From Metallyticus violacea (lineage: Eukaryota > Arthropoda > Insecta > Mantodea > Metallyticidae), in NCBI GenBank assembly GCA_030762175.1, contig CM060846.1:304702512-304766511 (forward strand): a DNA stretch of 64,000 bases. The letters are read 5' to 3'. A program made the translations under genes and the position numbers. The notes under the pieces were generated by a model, which saw only the letters and a program-made list of their open reading frames with translations, did not search any database and was not told the DNA's origin. Position 1 is the stretch's first letter, and the number at the start of each line of letters is the position of its first letter. Below are positions 45,235 through 56,620 of this stretch, in pieces.

Positions 45235-46033
45235 TCTCCGGATATTGTACATCAAAACATGATCTTGGTTTCATTCCCATAAAATTCGAAAAGGAATAAA
45301 TACAAACAAATAATATAAAACGTAATGAGAATAGATAATCAGTAAATGTTTCTACTTATATATCACCTTTCATTTGCTTTGGTTTTACACTTTTTTTTTT
45401 TTGTGAATTCTTACAAGAGCTATAGTTTGCAATCTCTTCCAACCCTTACTTCTGCTTACAGATTTAATTCTAATTCTAATCCTAATGCAAATCTAATCTA
45501 ATCATATCCTTCAAAGATCCAAACTAATAAAAGTATGAGTTCTGACATAGCACTCTATGCAGCAAATGCATAAATGTGAGGAAAGCATTTGCATCGCTCC
45601 CTGAATTTAACTGACGCTATTTTGATAAAAAAAACAAATCCAGTTTTGTAAATATTGCAAGCCACTCATATGCAGAACTCGTCAATGTTCTGGATATGAA
45701 ATTATTTATAGAGCTACCAACATGACTGGCGATCTCTGGATTTTTCTTTTCATGCTTTAAACCACACAAATCAAATCAAATTTATTCGGATTTTACAGCG
45801 AGTTATTTGAAATTAATGGCGTCACTATTGCAGAGCAAGTTTCTATCAATATTATCGATTGATCTAGTTCTGAGAATTCACCATGAAAGGCCTCGGAGAG
45901 CGAAAATGAAAGAAAGAGAAATATTTTATCAGCGTCGTAGTTATAAGCCAGTTTATATATAGAAATTGGTTTTTCACTCTTGCCGTGTGTACGATATAAC
46001 TAGATAGGAAGAATCAGACTTGAAAAATTCGGG
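45232..46033. other. AT-rich non-coding stretch
   Basis: Includes a small TCTAATCCTAATGC-type run (45465-45500). Nothing recognised. Confidence 0.5.
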
Positions 46034-46107
46034 TAACGAATGAGATTCTTACCGCGGATCTTCAGCTTTCCATGCTGACGCTCTAACCAACTGAACTACA
46101 GTGCCCT
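46034..46107 (-). repeat. tRNA-derived sequence (pseudogene or SINE head)
   Basis: Minus strand: TGTAGTTCAGTTGGTTAGAGCG is a good D-arm and A box. GTCAGC-ATGGAAA-GCTGA forms an anticodon arm whose loop would give GGA. The T-arm reads GCGGTAAGAATCTC, so the B box (GGTTCGANTCC) is degraded and no acceptor pairing is evident. Not a working tRNA gene. It may head a SINE whose body runs down to about 45900. Confidence 0.6.
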
Positions 46108-46439
46108 CCAAGCACAGAACCTTTTCCATCTTATTCTATATATCATGGAGACCTCACTAAGGTTTCTCAACTGTAAGATATTTTATTCCTTAATCCCTTG
46201 AATACCAGAAAATGTGTATAACGTTACATACCAGTCGGACCTCTCAGGCCCGTGTTGTTAAAATTGACATATTGACACTATTTTGACTGTTTATAATATG
46301 AACCACCTTTGAGATACAAATACTTTCTAACAACTTCATTTATTCAAACTTTACATTTTGAAAATTACCACTTACTTTATACTTTCAGGATATGTAGGTT
46401 TTTTTTATACCATTTTTATGCTTTTATTTTAAACTTGCG

Positions 46440-48340
46440 CTAAATCCACAGACAATATCAGAATGTTTCGAACAGAGATTTGCTGCACATATAACTTGTA
46501 ATATGGTTTTTTATATCTACAAAAATGCACACCCTCCCCTGTTCTTGTGGTTACCATGCTTGCCTCCTAAACCCAAGATCGCGGGTTCGAACCCGGCCAG
46601 GACCGATGGATTTTTTCGGGGCGTAAAAATCCTAAGTATGGCTTCCTTCGGAAGGGAAGTAAAGCCGTGGGTCCCGTTTCGTACATTTACGGCACGAAAA
46701 AGAACCTCAAGCCTGAAAGAGAGGCCTCTGAGCAAAATTTGTCGGCCATTTCACGCCCTGAGTTGAATGGGACGCTGATGACCTGAGATGTTAAAGAGCG
46801 TCCATAAATAAATCATTTAAAAAAAAATTCCCTGTTCTTAGCTGCAGGCTCCACTGCCCTTCCTGGATCCAGAGCTACTACTGACCACATTGATTTCCTT
46901 ATTCCTACAAGTTGCTTTCCCCAAATGATGATGGAAATTCGATTTCTAATTTTTCTATTGTTAGCCAACATCATCCAAATTATAAATGCATTCACTACAC
47001 TGAAATCGATCATGTTGAAGAAAACCACCAATGCTAGCGGCTTGTTTTTCATTTTACACTGTAGCATCGTGTCTTCTGGTCCATGATGTACGTCATTATA
47101 ACTGCAGGCTTCTTTGCTTCTGATAGTAATACCGTTGGTTGTTCATGAAGTGTCAAGGACGATGACAACCTTGTTCTTGTTAGGAACATAAGAGACTATC
47201 GTAACATCTGGCTGAAAACCAAATAGTGTACGGTGTACTTCAGGTCCTTTTGGTGTCACAAAATCGGCAGGCAGCTCACCTTTATTTTTTCGGATAGTAT
47301 CTACTAGTGTCAAATCTTTTGACAACAAGTAATGAGCTAAATCTAGAGATGTAAAAGGAAATTATCACAAGTGATATTGCGCCCAGATGTTTGAAGTTCA
47401 ATCACCAAGTTCTTCACAACATTCTCTCCAAGTCGCTTGGCTCTGGTTCCTTCTCCTTCCCCAAATATACTTTCATCTAACAGCAGTAGATTATTTCAAT
47501 GTCACAAATTGCCCAGTTTTTATTCCATATCTACTGGGTTTTGATAATGTGTAATATCGAAATGGGACCAAATGCTCATCCACGGTCATGCTACATTCTG
47601 GAACTTAGGCTTCCCTCAAAATAGTCTCGCACATGACAAAATTTTTTATGATTGGCTTCAATTTGTCAGCTGACCTATTTTCACGACGTGCCTCAGAATA
47701 GCATGGAAGAGATTGCGAAGAATAATTTCGTTGAACTATGGACGGTCATTCTCAAAAAGCCACAGCGGACATATCTTCATTTCTTGACTTGTAAACACTA
47801 GTCAGGATCAAAACGTCAAGAAACTTTTTAATTTCAAGCAAATCTATATCCACCCAGTCCTTGTAAACAATTCAACCTTCTTTGTTGATCCACATACACT
47901 TTCTCAATGAGGGGGTACACGAAAGAACAACATAAAACAAGACTCTTCAATATCCAGTTCCTAATGGAATACCTTGTAGGTTCCTGGTTTTCTTTCATTA
48001 CATGCATTTCGCTCTGGCTACCTGAAATTCCAGCCTGAGGGGCGGTAGCCCACATTTCATTCCCATTCCGAGAAAACAATAAGTTCACTCAACAGAATTT
48101 GCTAAATTGTTTTTCATCTTCTTCGTTGCGGTATTCATCATCTTCGTGTAGTTCCACGTTACCAATGTTTACCTCATTATCATAACTGGAAAATTCAAAT
48201 TCACTAGGTATGTTGTACGAAACAGAAGACTGTTCCTGAAATTTCTGTATCTCCTCAATCGTTAGTCCCTTGCTCCGTAATATTTTCAGTTTGTAGAACA
48301 AAAAGCTATTATGAAAGTAGGCAGCCAAATAAATTTGTCA
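46440..48340 (-). pseudogene. piggyBac-type transposase remnant, split by a SINE
   Basis: Minus-strand pieces cover most of a piggyBac-family transposase. An acidic N-terminus (SYDNEVNIGNVELHEDDEY, near 48200) and SRNGNEMWA (near 48070) come first. MTVDEHLVPFRYYTLSKPSR follows (about 47590-47530), with the first catalytic Asp. A NITCDNF-like block (about 47375) corresponds to the second Asp. LLSKDLTLVDTIRKNKGELP (about 47330-47270), SYVPNKNKVVIVL (about 47185-47145) and ALVVFFNMIDFSVVNAFIIW (about 47035-46975) end the core. The C-terminal Cys-rich part appears to continue beyond a SINE-A inserted at 46547-46829 (a GVCIF...SYMCSKS reading below 46540). Many stops and frame changes; inactive. 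Confidence 0.82.
46537..46839 (+). repeat. SINE-A copy inserted in the piggyBac remnant, with 10-bp target duplication
   Basis: SINE body 46547-46829, starting inside the tRNA-like head (GTGGTTACCATGCTTGCCTCC), with intact B box and TAAATAAATCATTTAAAA tail. CCCTGTTCTT occurs exactly at 46537-46546 and 46830-46839, flanking it. The first few bases of the head are missing, so this is a slightly 5'-truncated insertion, in antisense to the piggyBac coding strand. Confidence 0.93.
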
Positions 48341-48998
48341 CAAGGAGAACTGTTGAACACTAACAGAATAACAATGAGTCGACAATAACAAATACTTATC
48401 AGAATGTGCACGTGTCATGTTATATTGCTTGTAAAAATCGCTTGTACCTGCACGGACCAGCAGGAAACGTGGATCAACTTTTTAACTGAAAACCTTGGGT
48501 AAATTTTTATATTTTTTTCCAAAATTATGAATAACAAGACAAATTATGGAAATTCCTAAAATATAATTACAATAAAATGTATAGGTGATAATTCAGAAGA
48601 CAGCGAAAATCACGCAGATGGTAGATAAAGAGTTAAGAGGAGCCTTACACGAGTATTTTTATATAGACTTTTAGTTTAAACACCAACCATATTAGGTGAG
48701 TCAGCTTTTGCAGTTTTATCCAATCCGCAATTTATACGTTATACTGAAAAAACCGGGCGCAATGTTATCCACACAAATTCTGCAACATGGATATCTTTGG
48801 TTACACACTTAGGAAATACTAGAAATATTTCAAATGTTATAGTATCGTCCTTAATACACTAGAAAATAGACAGTTGACACCAACGAAGTGTTTGCAGAAC
48901 TGAAAAGGTATACTATGACAAGCAAAAACTTCATATCGTGTTAATTTGACTGTCAAATGCTTATGCTTCTGAATATCTCAGTTGGAACAAGTGTGTGA
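48341..48998. other. AT-rich non-coding stretch
   Basis: Nothing recognised. Confidence 0.45.
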
Positions 48999-49284
48999 TT
49001 TTTTTTTTATTCGTTTTATTTAAGGACGCTCTTTAACATCTAAGGTCATCAGCGTCCCATTCAATTCCGGGCGACAAATTTTGCTCAGAGGTCTCTTCTT
49101 TCAGGCTTGAGGTTCTTTTTCGTGCCGTAAATGTACGACACGGGACCCACGGCTTTACTTCCCTTCCGAAGGAAGCCATACTTCGGATTTTTACGCCCGA
49201 AAAAATCCATCGGTCCTGGCCGGGTTCGAACCCGCGACCTTGGGTTTAGAAAACAAGTATGGTTACTACACCACCAGCACCGAC
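48999..49284 (-). repeat. SINE-A copy, minus orientation, near full length
   Basis: The T run (49001-49008) is the tail. It runs through GCTCTTTAACATCTAAGGTC, CGACACGGGACCCACGG, CTTCCCTTCCGAAGGAAG, the B box (GGGTTCGAACCC, palindromic here) and the head ending CCACCAGCACCGA. AGTGTGTG on both sides (about 48990-48997 and 49288-49295) is a possible target duplication. Confidence 0.92.
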
Positions 49285-49599
49285 AACAGTGTGTGGTTGC
49301 TAGAAAATATGTCACAGAAAAGGTGGTTCAAGTCACTTTGAGCACTTATTTTTTAATGTGCTGTAATTAATATTTTAATGAGCATTTGTTTTCCTTTTTA
49401 TTCGTACTAAAAACGTATTAATTTTTATAGCTGATAAGCCATATGTCCTTGGTACACTTATTTTTCTTTTAATTTGTACTTAATAAATTATTACTGTCCA
49501 GTATTTTTTGTTACTCGTAAGCTACAGGTCAGTAGACAAGTGTTTAAACGCGACATAGGTGTATTTAATAAAGATGGAATAAGAATTATACACATTTGA

Positions 49600-50080
49600 T
49601 CTACTTGTTTGAAATTGCCGGTAAATAACCCTGCAAGAACAACATTTTACTAAGTAAGTACTCAAACTGATTACCTTCTTGGTTAATGCATGCCTGAGCA
49701 CGCTGTTGCATGCAAATTCTGACTCGGTGTAACATCCTTTACCCACTGGAGATTATCAACTTCAATAATGCATATTATGGCGATTGTTATGAAATCTCTA
49801 TTCATTCTGAATACGAATGCCATATCATTTGCCACTTGGCCTGACATCTATTCACAGAATATCACTCGTGTGGAGTTCTTGGTGTAGGTGCAAAAGATAC
49901 GGATGAAAATTATTAGGGTGCAGCATCGCAACACGGAAGACTGACTAATGTTGGTCTCTTGTGCAACTCTCCGTATACCAGTATGCGGATTATTTAGGAT
50001 GGCATTCAAAACAGCTTTGTTGTAGTAGCTTTGGTTTGAATTAATGTCCGATCTTTGAGGTTCTTTTGGTTATAATTTAG
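49600..50080 (-). pseudogene. Internally deleted rosa-type transposase copy
   Basis: Minus strand: ILNNPHTGIRRVAQETN then ISQSSVLR (about 50010-49930) is the second helix-turn-helix block, followed by HPY- and HQEL-like traces (49900-49860). Within about 200 bp it reaches CMQQRAQACINQEGNQFEYL (about 49715-49655), the C-terminal end (pattern R-x-x-x-C-I-x-x-x-G-x-x-F-E-H-L). The ~600 bp of catalytic domain that should lie between is missing. The copy is thus an internal-deletion derivative. Confidence 0.62.
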
Positions 50081-50734
50081 AACGATTAAGTTACAAAAAT
50101 GCTGTTTTTGGATGGTTTTGTTTTGAAACATAAATTGTAACCGAAGTATAATGCAAGATAAGAATTATAATAACCTTGAAAGACGGTATTAAGCGATTCC
50201 TTAAAATTGGTTGTAGTTTTTCTGTCATGCTGAAGGAAAATTAGCCTAAAATATTAAGAATGCTTTCTGTTCGTATTAACTGATTATGTATTTATGTAAG
50301 GACGATGGAACACAGTGAGAACGAGAAACGGAAGTGGTGTGTAAAGCACAGAATTAGAACTCTAGTTTAAATTTAGGTTTAACAAATCACGTTTGGAAAT
50401 GTTAAAATCTTAATAATAATAATAAAATTATAATAATTTATTAAAAATGCAATTGTATCCACAAAGCATGGCAGATAAAACTCCAGATCTTTAAAGCATA
50501 TTTTACCTCATTACAGGCTTCACAATTTGTAGTTGCATTCAAACAATAACGGTTAAGTGTAGATATAAAAGTTTCCCTCGTTTATTTAAAAAAAATATGA
50601 CTAAACTGAATTACTTTTAGTTCCAGGTGTCTAGGTTCATTCCTTTATTTCGATTACTGAGTACTATTAGATTCTATCGGCTGTCTCTTTGCCTCAAATG
50701 TCGCTGGGCTCTAATTATCTAAGAAGAACGACAA

Positions 50735-50736
<2 letters not shown>
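50081..50736. other. AT-rich non-coding stretch
   Basis: Nothing recognised. Confidence 0.45.

Positions 50737-50784
<48 letters not shown>
50737..50784. repeat. (CT)n microsatellite
   Basis: About 24 TC units. Confidence 0.97.
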
Positions 50785-50787
<3 letters not shown>

Positions 50788-50974
50788 AAATCCTGAGTGA
50801 TCTACCATTTAGAATAAGAAGTTCACCGATTTTTTTTAAGAAGTACGCTACTGAATTAAAGGAACGCGAAACTGAATTAACTTACAGGATATAAAAAATA
50901 GATTCAGCTGATCCTGCGAATTGGTAAGTAGGCAACCCTGTAGACAATGCGAAATTCAAACCAACTCCCCAAAC

Positions 50975-51055
50975 TGACCCGCCGCCTGCCAACGCAAGGG
51001 TTAGCACGCCGACTTCTTTTAAAGCGAATATCAAAAGTTCGAATCTCTGCACCAG
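50975..51055 (+). repeat. tRNA-derived sequence, Lys-like (pseudogene or SINE head)
   Basis: GGGTTAGCACGCCGACTTCTTTTAAAGCG contains a worn A box and an anticodon region with TTT-like content. AAAGTTCGAATCTCTGC is a B box differing from consensus at its ends. Acceptor pairing is not clear and CCAGCATGCATAG follows. Not a functional tRNA gene. Confidence 0.5.
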
Positions 51056-52359
51056 CATGCATAGATTTTATTTATTTCTAGGTTTTCGATATTTTTCTAG
51101 GTTGAGAACAATTCCAGAATCTTTTTTCTGTTTGAATGGAAGCTTTGAATAATGTCTGCAGAGATTAAAACATCAGTATCTCGTTTCTATAATTTCATAT
51201 TAAATTTATGTTAGTCACATGAAAAAGGATTAGTTTTATCTAGTAAAACAGATTTTAACAGTTATTTGTGTTGTTGCTTGAATGAAATGTACAGCACATA
51301 TTAAAAAATAAAGTTTGTGCATTAAAAGTTCACAGAAAACTTATTAGCTACTTGTCTTTTCCCCCAACTAATCAATGGCTTACGTTTAATTATCTTAACC
51401 CAGGTGTTGGGATATGAATCCCACGTTTTGCAGAGTAAATTCAGCGTGACCGTCAGTACGGTAAAAAACACGTTCTCAAAGGGATTTAAACATTCTATTA
51501 GGTTGTACCAGATATGACGCAGAGGGACAGAGCTTACGGCATAGCCTAAAAATGGCAGGATTCAAAACTTCTCAATCCCATGGATGAGTTCAACTACCCG
51601 GAATATAATTGCACAATTTACAGCTCTCGCTTTTTGCCTATACTATATTTTAGATTAAAAAATTGACAATTTTATTTAGTATGCTTGTGTATTATTTCAA
51701 AACTACGGTAATAATTTTGCTTTTCCTATTTACGTCTATTTTTGGGGGAAATACTAATATTAAAAATTCACATATAATTTTGAGCACATTTTGATAATCT
51801 GTTAGGTTTATTTCTTTCATTTACTTTCTCTTTTCAATTTTTTTTTTAACTTACTTTATAATTTCTTATGTTAAGTGTTTATATTTAAACTTTAAGATAC
51901 TATTTACTGGCACTACTGTTGAATGTTCAAACCGCTTCTTAAAAGTAACAACGCATTTATAGAACTAAGCGAACAGTGTAAGTGACAAAACTGCTGCTAC
52001 AAGAAGGAAAATAGAATGAAATCTTTTATATGTGGTTGGTAGCAGCATTTACGATCTGATATAAAACAAAAAGATAAAGCATTAATAAATGAAAAGCTGA
52101 CAGAGCATTATTAATGACGAAATAGATCGACTGGTAGATATGAAAAAATGCGGAATATGGAAATATAGTATTTTTAAGTATTGTACCAAAAGGCTACTTT
52201 AAAAATATTCTTTTATTTCTGAAATGCACGGTATTTCAATGCTTGCATATAGATATTGCCTGAAAGCGACCGCATATTGTTTTTCAAGCAGTTGAATCAA
52301 AGTTTGGAAGTGTTATTCACATATAAAATGTAGTTTTGTATATGTGAAAACAATCGAAG
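51056..52359. other. AT-rich non-coding stretch
   Basis: Nothing recognised. Confidence 0.5.
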
Positions 52360-52636
52360 CAGGATGTGAGCATGTTTAAACCCTGCCAGGACCGATGGAT
52401 TTTTTCGGGTGTAAAAATCCTAAGTATCGCTTCCTTTGGAAGGGAAGTAAAGCCGTGGTTCCCGTGTCGTACATTTACGGCACGAAAAAGAACCTCAAAC
52501 CTGAAACAGGAGGCCGCTGAGCAAAATTTGTCGGCCGTTTCACGCCCTGAATTGAATGGAACACTGATGACCTGAACTGTTAAACAGCGTCCATAAATAA
52601 ATTAAATCAACAATTAAATTAACAGGATGTGAGCAT
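52360..52636 (+). repeat. 5'-truncated SINE-A with perfect 14-bp target-site duplication
   Basis: The SINE begins just after the B box (CTGCCAGGACCGATGG, near 52381) and runs to the A-rich tail near 52622. CAGGATGTGAGCAT occurs exactly at 52360-52373 and 52623-52636. This is the clearest target duplication in the window. It shows a truncated copy inserted by target-primed reverse transcription and little decay since. Confidence 0.96.
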
Positions 52637-52928
52637 ATCATTTACAGCAATATACGCGTATTTATTAGGCATTTAAGGTACAATTAAGACTGCAAGGCAC
52701 TACATAACACAGCTTCAAGGGTAAAAAGTAATTTTCGAGAACGCACATTTACAGCAAATATTCCTATAAAGTGAAAGAACAATACGAATACGTTCTACTC
52801 TTTTAGCACCCATCGAAATTATGATTCCATTTTACTCGCCTATTTGAAAGAAAGACAGCTTTCAGTGTTTTTACGAGCTCTAGCGCCTTGGTTTGCCCCG
52901 TCCTACTACCTAGCAGGTAGTTCTCAAG

Positions 52929-53196
52929 TCGATCCTGGTGGTCTATTGGTAACCATACTTGCCTCGCTGACTATAGAGCACGGGCTCAATTCCGACACAA
53001 ATATTTTAACGATAAGTGCTGTTTCCTTCGGAAGGGAAGTAAAGCCACGGGTCCTGTATCGTAGATTTAGAAACGAATAAGAACCTCAAGCCTAAAGAAA
53101 GGCCTCTAAGCAAAATTTTTCGGCCGTTTCTAGCCCTGAATTGAACGAGACACTGCTGACCTGATATGTTGACGAGCATCCGTAAATAAAACAAAT
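52929..53196 (+). repeat. SINE-A copy with diverged or deleted central part
   Basis: The tRNA-like head starts TCGATCCTGGTGGTCTATTGG and has a degraded B box (GGGCTCAATTCC). The TTTTTTCGGGCGTAAAAATCC block is largely lost, while TTCCTTCGGAAGGGAAG, AACCTCAAGCCT and the AACAAAT tail are kept. Older than its neighbour at 52.4 kb. Confidence 0.88.
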
Positions 53197-53647
53197 TCTA
53201 CTACGGAACACTCGCTGACATTAAGGAACCAGAAGTTGCAGGATTGACACTTGAGTGCAACAGTTCTTTACTTTAGCATTAAAATATGCTGCTTTGTTAT
53301 CAAAAAGACTGAACGCCTTGTCCAAGCTCTTACTGAATAAAGGAAATCTATTTGCTAAAAATTGCTTTTGTTTTCGTTCTTACGTAAATAAATTTAAAAG
53401 CGGCATTTTAGAGTTCACTAGATTGAAAGCCTCCACTTTTAATGCAGGTAATTGCAGTTTTAGTTCCTTTTTAAAGATATTTTTGTAATAAAGCAATAGT
53501 AGCTAAGAAGGTGGTGAATGAATCTTAAGAAAATTATTTTAATTTCAGTTTTTATTCACGACTATGAGAGTTTCAGAAACAGTAATTTATAGAATTAATT
53601 ATGGCACAAACGAGCCTACAATAAATTGGTATGTGAAATCATTAATG

Positions 53648-53870
53648 TTCCTGAAACAGTTCAATCCTGGGACGTAAAAATCCTAAGTGTGGTTTCCTTC
53701 GGAAACGAGTTAAGCCGTGGGTTCCGTGTCGTACATTTACTTCAAGCCTGAAAGCAAGAGGCCTCCGAGCAAACTTTACCGAGTTTTTATGTTTTGAATT
53801 GAATGGAACGCTAATGACCTGAAATGTTACAAGCGTCCATAAATAAACCAAATCAAAAAATCTTCCTGAA
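53648..53870 (+). repeat. 5'-truncated SINE-A with 8-bp target duplication
   Basis: Starts within the body near 53669 (GACGTAAAAATCCTAAG). A deletion removes the GGCACGAAAAAGAACC block. The tail is AAATAAACCAAATCAAAAAA. TTCCTGAA occurs at 53648-53655 and 53863-53870. Confidence 0.85.
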
Positions 53871-54179
53871 GGTCTCTTACAGTGGCATGGACCGCTAAAA
53901 AGCCGAGAAAAAGTAAACAGCTATCTGGCGCAATTCAAAGATTTATCCTGCTCAACTATTATACACAAAACAGGCGCTCACTTTGTATTGTGCATGACTT
54001 TTAGCTCTATATTCCCCAATGAAAAGGAGAGAGGTTTTTCCACCAGTTTGTTGTTCTGTTCAACGTGGCGGGGGATCTATTCTGGTTTAGCAATTTTTTT
54101 CCTAACAACATTGCGAAAATTGAAGGAAAATGGATCGTAAAATTCTTAAGTGGCTGGACTGCATCTAGTAGGGAAAACT

Positions 54180-54440
54180 GTCGCTTTGCAGTCAGATAAC
54201 AATCGGGATACTGCACGAGGTACTGAAAGACTTGACTGTCGCGAAGTCCGGGGCTGCAACTGCATAGAATTGTTATGGGAAAAAATAGAGGTATCCAAAA
54301 ACAGCATTTAAACAGCTTAAATCGTTTCTGGGAAGTTATCCAAGTATGAAAGGGAAAGGATCAGAATACCTGCAAGGACATATAAAGCAAATGCATAGGG
54401 TTTGCTGAGCCAAGGGCAGATACTTCCATAAAAATAATAT
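54180..54440 (+). pseudogene. Possible Tc1/mariner transposase C-terminal fragment
   Basis: Plus-strand reading gives CNCIELLWEKIE (about 54250-54285; compare the N-P-I-E-x-L-W catalytic-end block). After frame changes, KTAFKQLKSFLGSYPSMKGK and HIKQMHRVC-stop-AKGRYFHK (about 54370-54435) resemble the terminal M-x-x-x-C-x-x-V-x-x-A-x-G-G-x-F segment. No upstream transposase is visible. A weak to moderate call. Confidence 0.4.
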
Positions 54441-56189
54441 TTAAAGTTTTTATTTGCAATGCATATACTTTTGGCTTCTGAACTGATTTATGCATTTGTT
54501 TGTGTTCCTGGTATAAATATCAGAACATATGTGCATATTGAAATTAATGAGTTTTAATATAATGGAAAACTGGGAACTTGCAACGGTGGGCGATAATTGC
54601 TATTCTTAAAGATAAGCACCAGATTCCACTACATGAATTAACTTGTGAAATATAAAGCAATTAAACTGCTCAGAACTGCTCAGTAAATTGATGCTACTTT
54701 GTAATATGAAAAATTGTTTGTCTTATGTTTTACTTTCCTTTAAAAGCATACATAGAATTGGAGCAGATTGTTAACATGGAATTAAAACAGAATAGACAAT
54801 ATTTCTGATTTCTTTAATAATTTTAAATACACTTGGTACAACAATTCCATTATAATTACACGGAATTAGAGCATGATACCCTTAAGAATAAGACATTTTT
54901 GATCCATGTACCAATTACATTTCTGATCGTAATTCTCTTAATTGCATCGCAATGCACATAATAAATTTGCTATAAATGGCGAATTTCAACATTTTTTAAA
55001 AAATAATTTTTGTCCAAATCGATGACCAGATTAATAAAAGGTGAAATTTTGGATCCTGTTCGTTGCCACCTAAGGATACAAGCTAGTATTGGTGACACAT
55101 ATTTTTATGGGGAGGAAGGGCATAAATTCAGAGTTGGGCCAGATATTTAAGTTAGACCGATGCCACATTGGTGGCTAACAAATTTATACGTTACTGTAGT
55201 TAGTGTTTCAAAATGTAATTTCAAAACAAATTTTTTATTTTTCTAACATATGTTTGGGTACTTTACAATGTAAAAGTTGCGCAGACACGGAAGAGAGTTC
55301 ACAAATAAACCAAAGTGTAAAAAAAGCATCAAAATGTCGTTAAATAAGTAAAGGTATCAAAGGTATAAAATAGGATAACGTGATCTATTTTATGCACATG
55401 TACTCACGATTAGATTATTTACGAGCAACAAAATAGGCAGTTCATTGTTGTTCTAGTGTCGGGTATAAGCAATGTTATATTTCATAGAATAAAAAGATTT
55501 ATTTTATCTGGCAGATAAAGCCACAAGGTTTTCTCTTCCATCAACCAGTCTAATCAAATGTATTATTAAATATTGTAATTCTGATATTTTCAATTTTGTC
55601 CCATTTTTTCACTATGTATATTCTGTAAAAACACTATTTCATACTGGTAATGACGACAAAATCAAAATATAACACGTTGAAATTTTGGCAGTTCAAAATT
55701 ATCAATGCTGGATTTGTAAAACAAAAAAATAATTTTTCTTACTGTGCGCACCATTTTCCACCATGTATGAGAATAAATGGGGTTGTAATTATTAAGAACA
55801 GATGGAAATGATAAATAATAATCTCAAATTTGAGTAAACATATTTATGATTAAGAGTTTTGCTTCTAAATTTGGAGTCCTGTTTAAACAGAACTTGTAAT
55901 AAAAGGATGAAGCATTAAATTAAAGAATGTAACTCTCCCAACACAAACACCCTACATCTTTAACCTACCTGTAAACATAAGAACCATCAATAACCAAAAC
56001 TAAAGTTACCTTACACAGCTTAAATATAAGGGTAATCAAAAACTTCCTCCGCACATTGCTGATACCGCTCGAGAAACAATTGGTATTCCTACATTTGATC
56101 TATATTTTCCGCATTCCACACCGACCGGATGCTTCAAACAGATAAGTGCCGGCTGCTAGTAAGAATTGCTCTTGTTAGTGTGACTTGTA
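54441..56189. other. AT-rich non-coding stretch
   Basis: No gene or repeat family recognised. Confidence 0.5.
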
Positions 56190-56620
56190 AGTGAGGGTGG
56201 TGTGCGTGTATGAAGTAAAACAGCAATTAAAATGTACACTATATAGGAAAACGTTTCTTGTGGAAAGCGCCCTTGCTGAACGTGAAAATTACTCCGTGAG
56301 AGTCAAACAACATTTCATTGCCAAATTTCGAAATTCTAAATTATCACACCGAGATATAGTGCATGATTTAATAAATACATTTCGGAAGGCAGGTTCTGTG
56401 CAAGATGCTACGAGGAGTGGTAGACAGTGTCAAAACGGACAAAAAAATTGGTAAATATTTAAGGAAGACCTTAATTACAGATTTTGAAAGTAAATTAAAA
56501 GCAGTGAATATGAACCTTCAAGAAAATGATAAACATTTCCAAAATTTTCTTCAAACAGGCGAATTCCATATTATTTTTTTAAAATATTTTTTGTTTATCT
56601 ACATTACCTTTGGTTAACTG
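56190..56620 (+). pseudogene. Rosa-type transposase, N-terminal helix-turn-helix fragment
   Basis: Reads VRVKQHFIAKFRNSKLSHRD, then IVHDLINTFRKAGSVQDATRSGR (about 56325-56425). This has the F-R-x-x-G-S-V-x-D pattern shared with the copies near 0.9 and 29.4 kb. The frame shifts near 56405 and continues as KTDKKIGKYLRKTLITDFES before decaying. The catalytic domain is absent. Confidence 0.55.

Noticed and set aside
46034..46107. Functional tRNA gene
   Set aside because: The D and anticodon arms look good, but the B box is degraded and acceptor pairing is absent.
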